This document shows positions 63,093 to 64,000 of a stretch of 64,000 nt of DNA, in pieces. Source of the stretch: Erythrocercus mccallii. Its lineage: Eukaryota; Chordata; Aves; Passeriformes; Dicruridae. How positions within the stretch are numbered: the stretch's first letter is position 1; each line of letters opens with the position of its first letter. The notes under the pieces are model-generated. The model did no database searches. It was not told where the DNA came from and worked only from the letters and a program-made list of their open reading frames with translations. A program made the position numbers and the translations under genes. The stretch is from positions 62,001 through 126,000 of the forward strand of contig VZRG01001989.1 of NCBI GenBank assembly GCA_013397435.1, in the 5' to 3' direction.

Positions 63093-63311
63093 GTTTCTGC
63101 CATTGAAGCTTGTGCTACTGTGAAACTTCCAGTTGATGCTGAAAATGGAAAGAAGCTGAATCTAGTGGTTTACCATAATTTAAGTTACATTGCACTCTCT
63201 GCAGGTTTTGTGCTTCCTAGAAAGAAACAGAAGAAAGTTTTACAGATTTTCACTGTTCCTAGCTGGTTATTAGGTCTGACATTAATCACACGTGCATTAG
63301 GAATAATTTAG
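63093..63311 (+). CDS. coding-like open frame, unidentified
   Basis: The frame ACATVKLPVDAENGKKLNLV continues as VYHNLSYIALSAGF and further to a TAA at 63309-63311. The alternating hydrophobic pattern with an N-x-S site looks like extracellular beta-sandwich sequence, but there is no convincing acceptor, no donor of quality and no recognised family. It may be chance. Confidence 0.15.
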   Translation, partial: VSAIEACATVKLPVDAENGKKLNLVVYHNLSYIALSAGFVLPRKKQKKVLQIFTVPSWLLGLTLITRALGII

Positions 63312-64000
63312 CTGACATGAAGGGAGTGGCAGTAGCATAAAACTGTTTTTAATGAGCTTTGTCTGCAGAAAACTTTGAAGATGAAAAGTAATTTACATAA
63401 CATCTTATTTTGTCCACAAAAGTGTAGATTAATTAACTTTTTAGCTGCTATTAACTGGACAGCTTTCAAAGTACTATTTGTTCACTGCAAGTAAGATGAA
63501 AAGATCTGACCTGTAAATGTTAAGAGCACTACAATGCTCTGTCAATGCTATTCAATGTTGCTCTATCAACTAATTTTACTACATAAAATTAGTCCCATAT
63601 ATTGTATTTCTGTATGCCTGAACACTATCCAAACCCTCTCCTAAGATGATCCTTTTAGAACCACTGTCTCAGCTGCTGAGAGGTCATTCTAGGTATCAGT
63701 GTAGATTCTTTCAAGCACTGTAGACATTATACAGAATGTGTAGTGATGATCATCATTATGATCACCGTCAGATGATCTCTGAGTTTTCTCATGTTGTAGT
63801 CTATCACTTTCTAGGGATAGATATGTAGAACAAGGATGAAATAGTTTATCAATGTGCAAAAGCTATTTCACTGCCTCTGTTTCATATGTTGATTTGGCTA
63901 CAAATGGAATTACTATATTTGAAGAAGAATTTTTAAAATACTGTTTATCATCTAATACATTTCATTACTGATGAGTCATAAAAGCATCTCTGATACTTCA
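63312..64000. other. AT-rich sequence, nothing recognised
   Basis: No exon, repeat or RNA gene was recognised up to the window end. Confidence 0.5.

Noticed and set aside
1..64000. CRISPR array, operons, tRNA or rRNA genes
   Set aside because: Nothing of the kind was seen. The window is vertebrate nuclear DNA with introns, LINE and LTR repeats.

Overview
The window is vertebrate nuclear DNA, almost certainly from a bird. It contains chicken-repeat-1 (CR1) LINE 3' ends closing in ATTCTGTG repeats, solo LTRs of bird-type endogenous retroviruses, AT-rich introns with GT-AG splice sites, one CpG-island promoter and no bacterial gene organisation. Only a few percent is coding.

Region 1 (1 to about 14.5 kb) is the 3' end of NRCAM, the L1-family neuronal adhesion molecule, on the + strand. 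Three coding exons are clear: the transmembrane exon (722-853), a juxtamembrane cytoplasmic exon (3314-3392) and the last exon (12679-12916), which carries the FIGQY ankyrin-binding motif and the C-terminal SFV. A 3' UTR follows, with a good poly(A) signal at 14506.

The notable item is inside the last NRCAM intron (3393-12678). It holds an uninterrupted 608-codon reading frame (5165-6991), same strand, resembling the gag of DIRS1-like retrotransposons. This is the family that supplied the alpha exon of TMPO (LAP2alpha) and an exon of ZNF451 in mammals. No reverse transcriptase, recombinase or terminal repeat remains nearby. A splice acceptor at 5160/5161 would join the preceding NRCAM exon to the frame in phase. 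A second, stronger acceptor at 4942/4943 opens another in-phase frame that meets the gag frame by a one-base shift at an A8 run. Poly(A) signals at 7069 and 7983 could end the transcript. The layout suggests an alternative NRCAM 3'-terminal exon encoding a transmembrane NrCAM-gag fusion without the ankyrin and PDZ tail. This is inference from sequence; RNA evidence is needed.

Region 2 (about 14.5-50.9 kb) is mostly intergenic. It holds two related minus-oriented solo LTRs (26418-26742 and 42806-43149; the second sits inside a CR1 with a perfect 6-bp target duplication), a different + strand LTR (28994 to about 29750), a weaker LTR-like block (about 41988-42541), and a few short exon-like or decayed coding stretches that I cannot name.

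Region 3 (about 50.9-64 kb) starts with a CpG island interrupted by an 88-N gap. CRE-like and CCAAT elements lie before the gap, and a consensus donor at 51731/51732 lies after it, as for a 5' UTR exon and the start of a long first intron on the + strand. In mammals LAMB4 and LAMB1 lie in this direction from NRCAM, but no laminin coding exon was recognised. The rest is intron-like and includes a CR1 relic and an 8-unit, 14-bp minisatellite of near-palindromic units.
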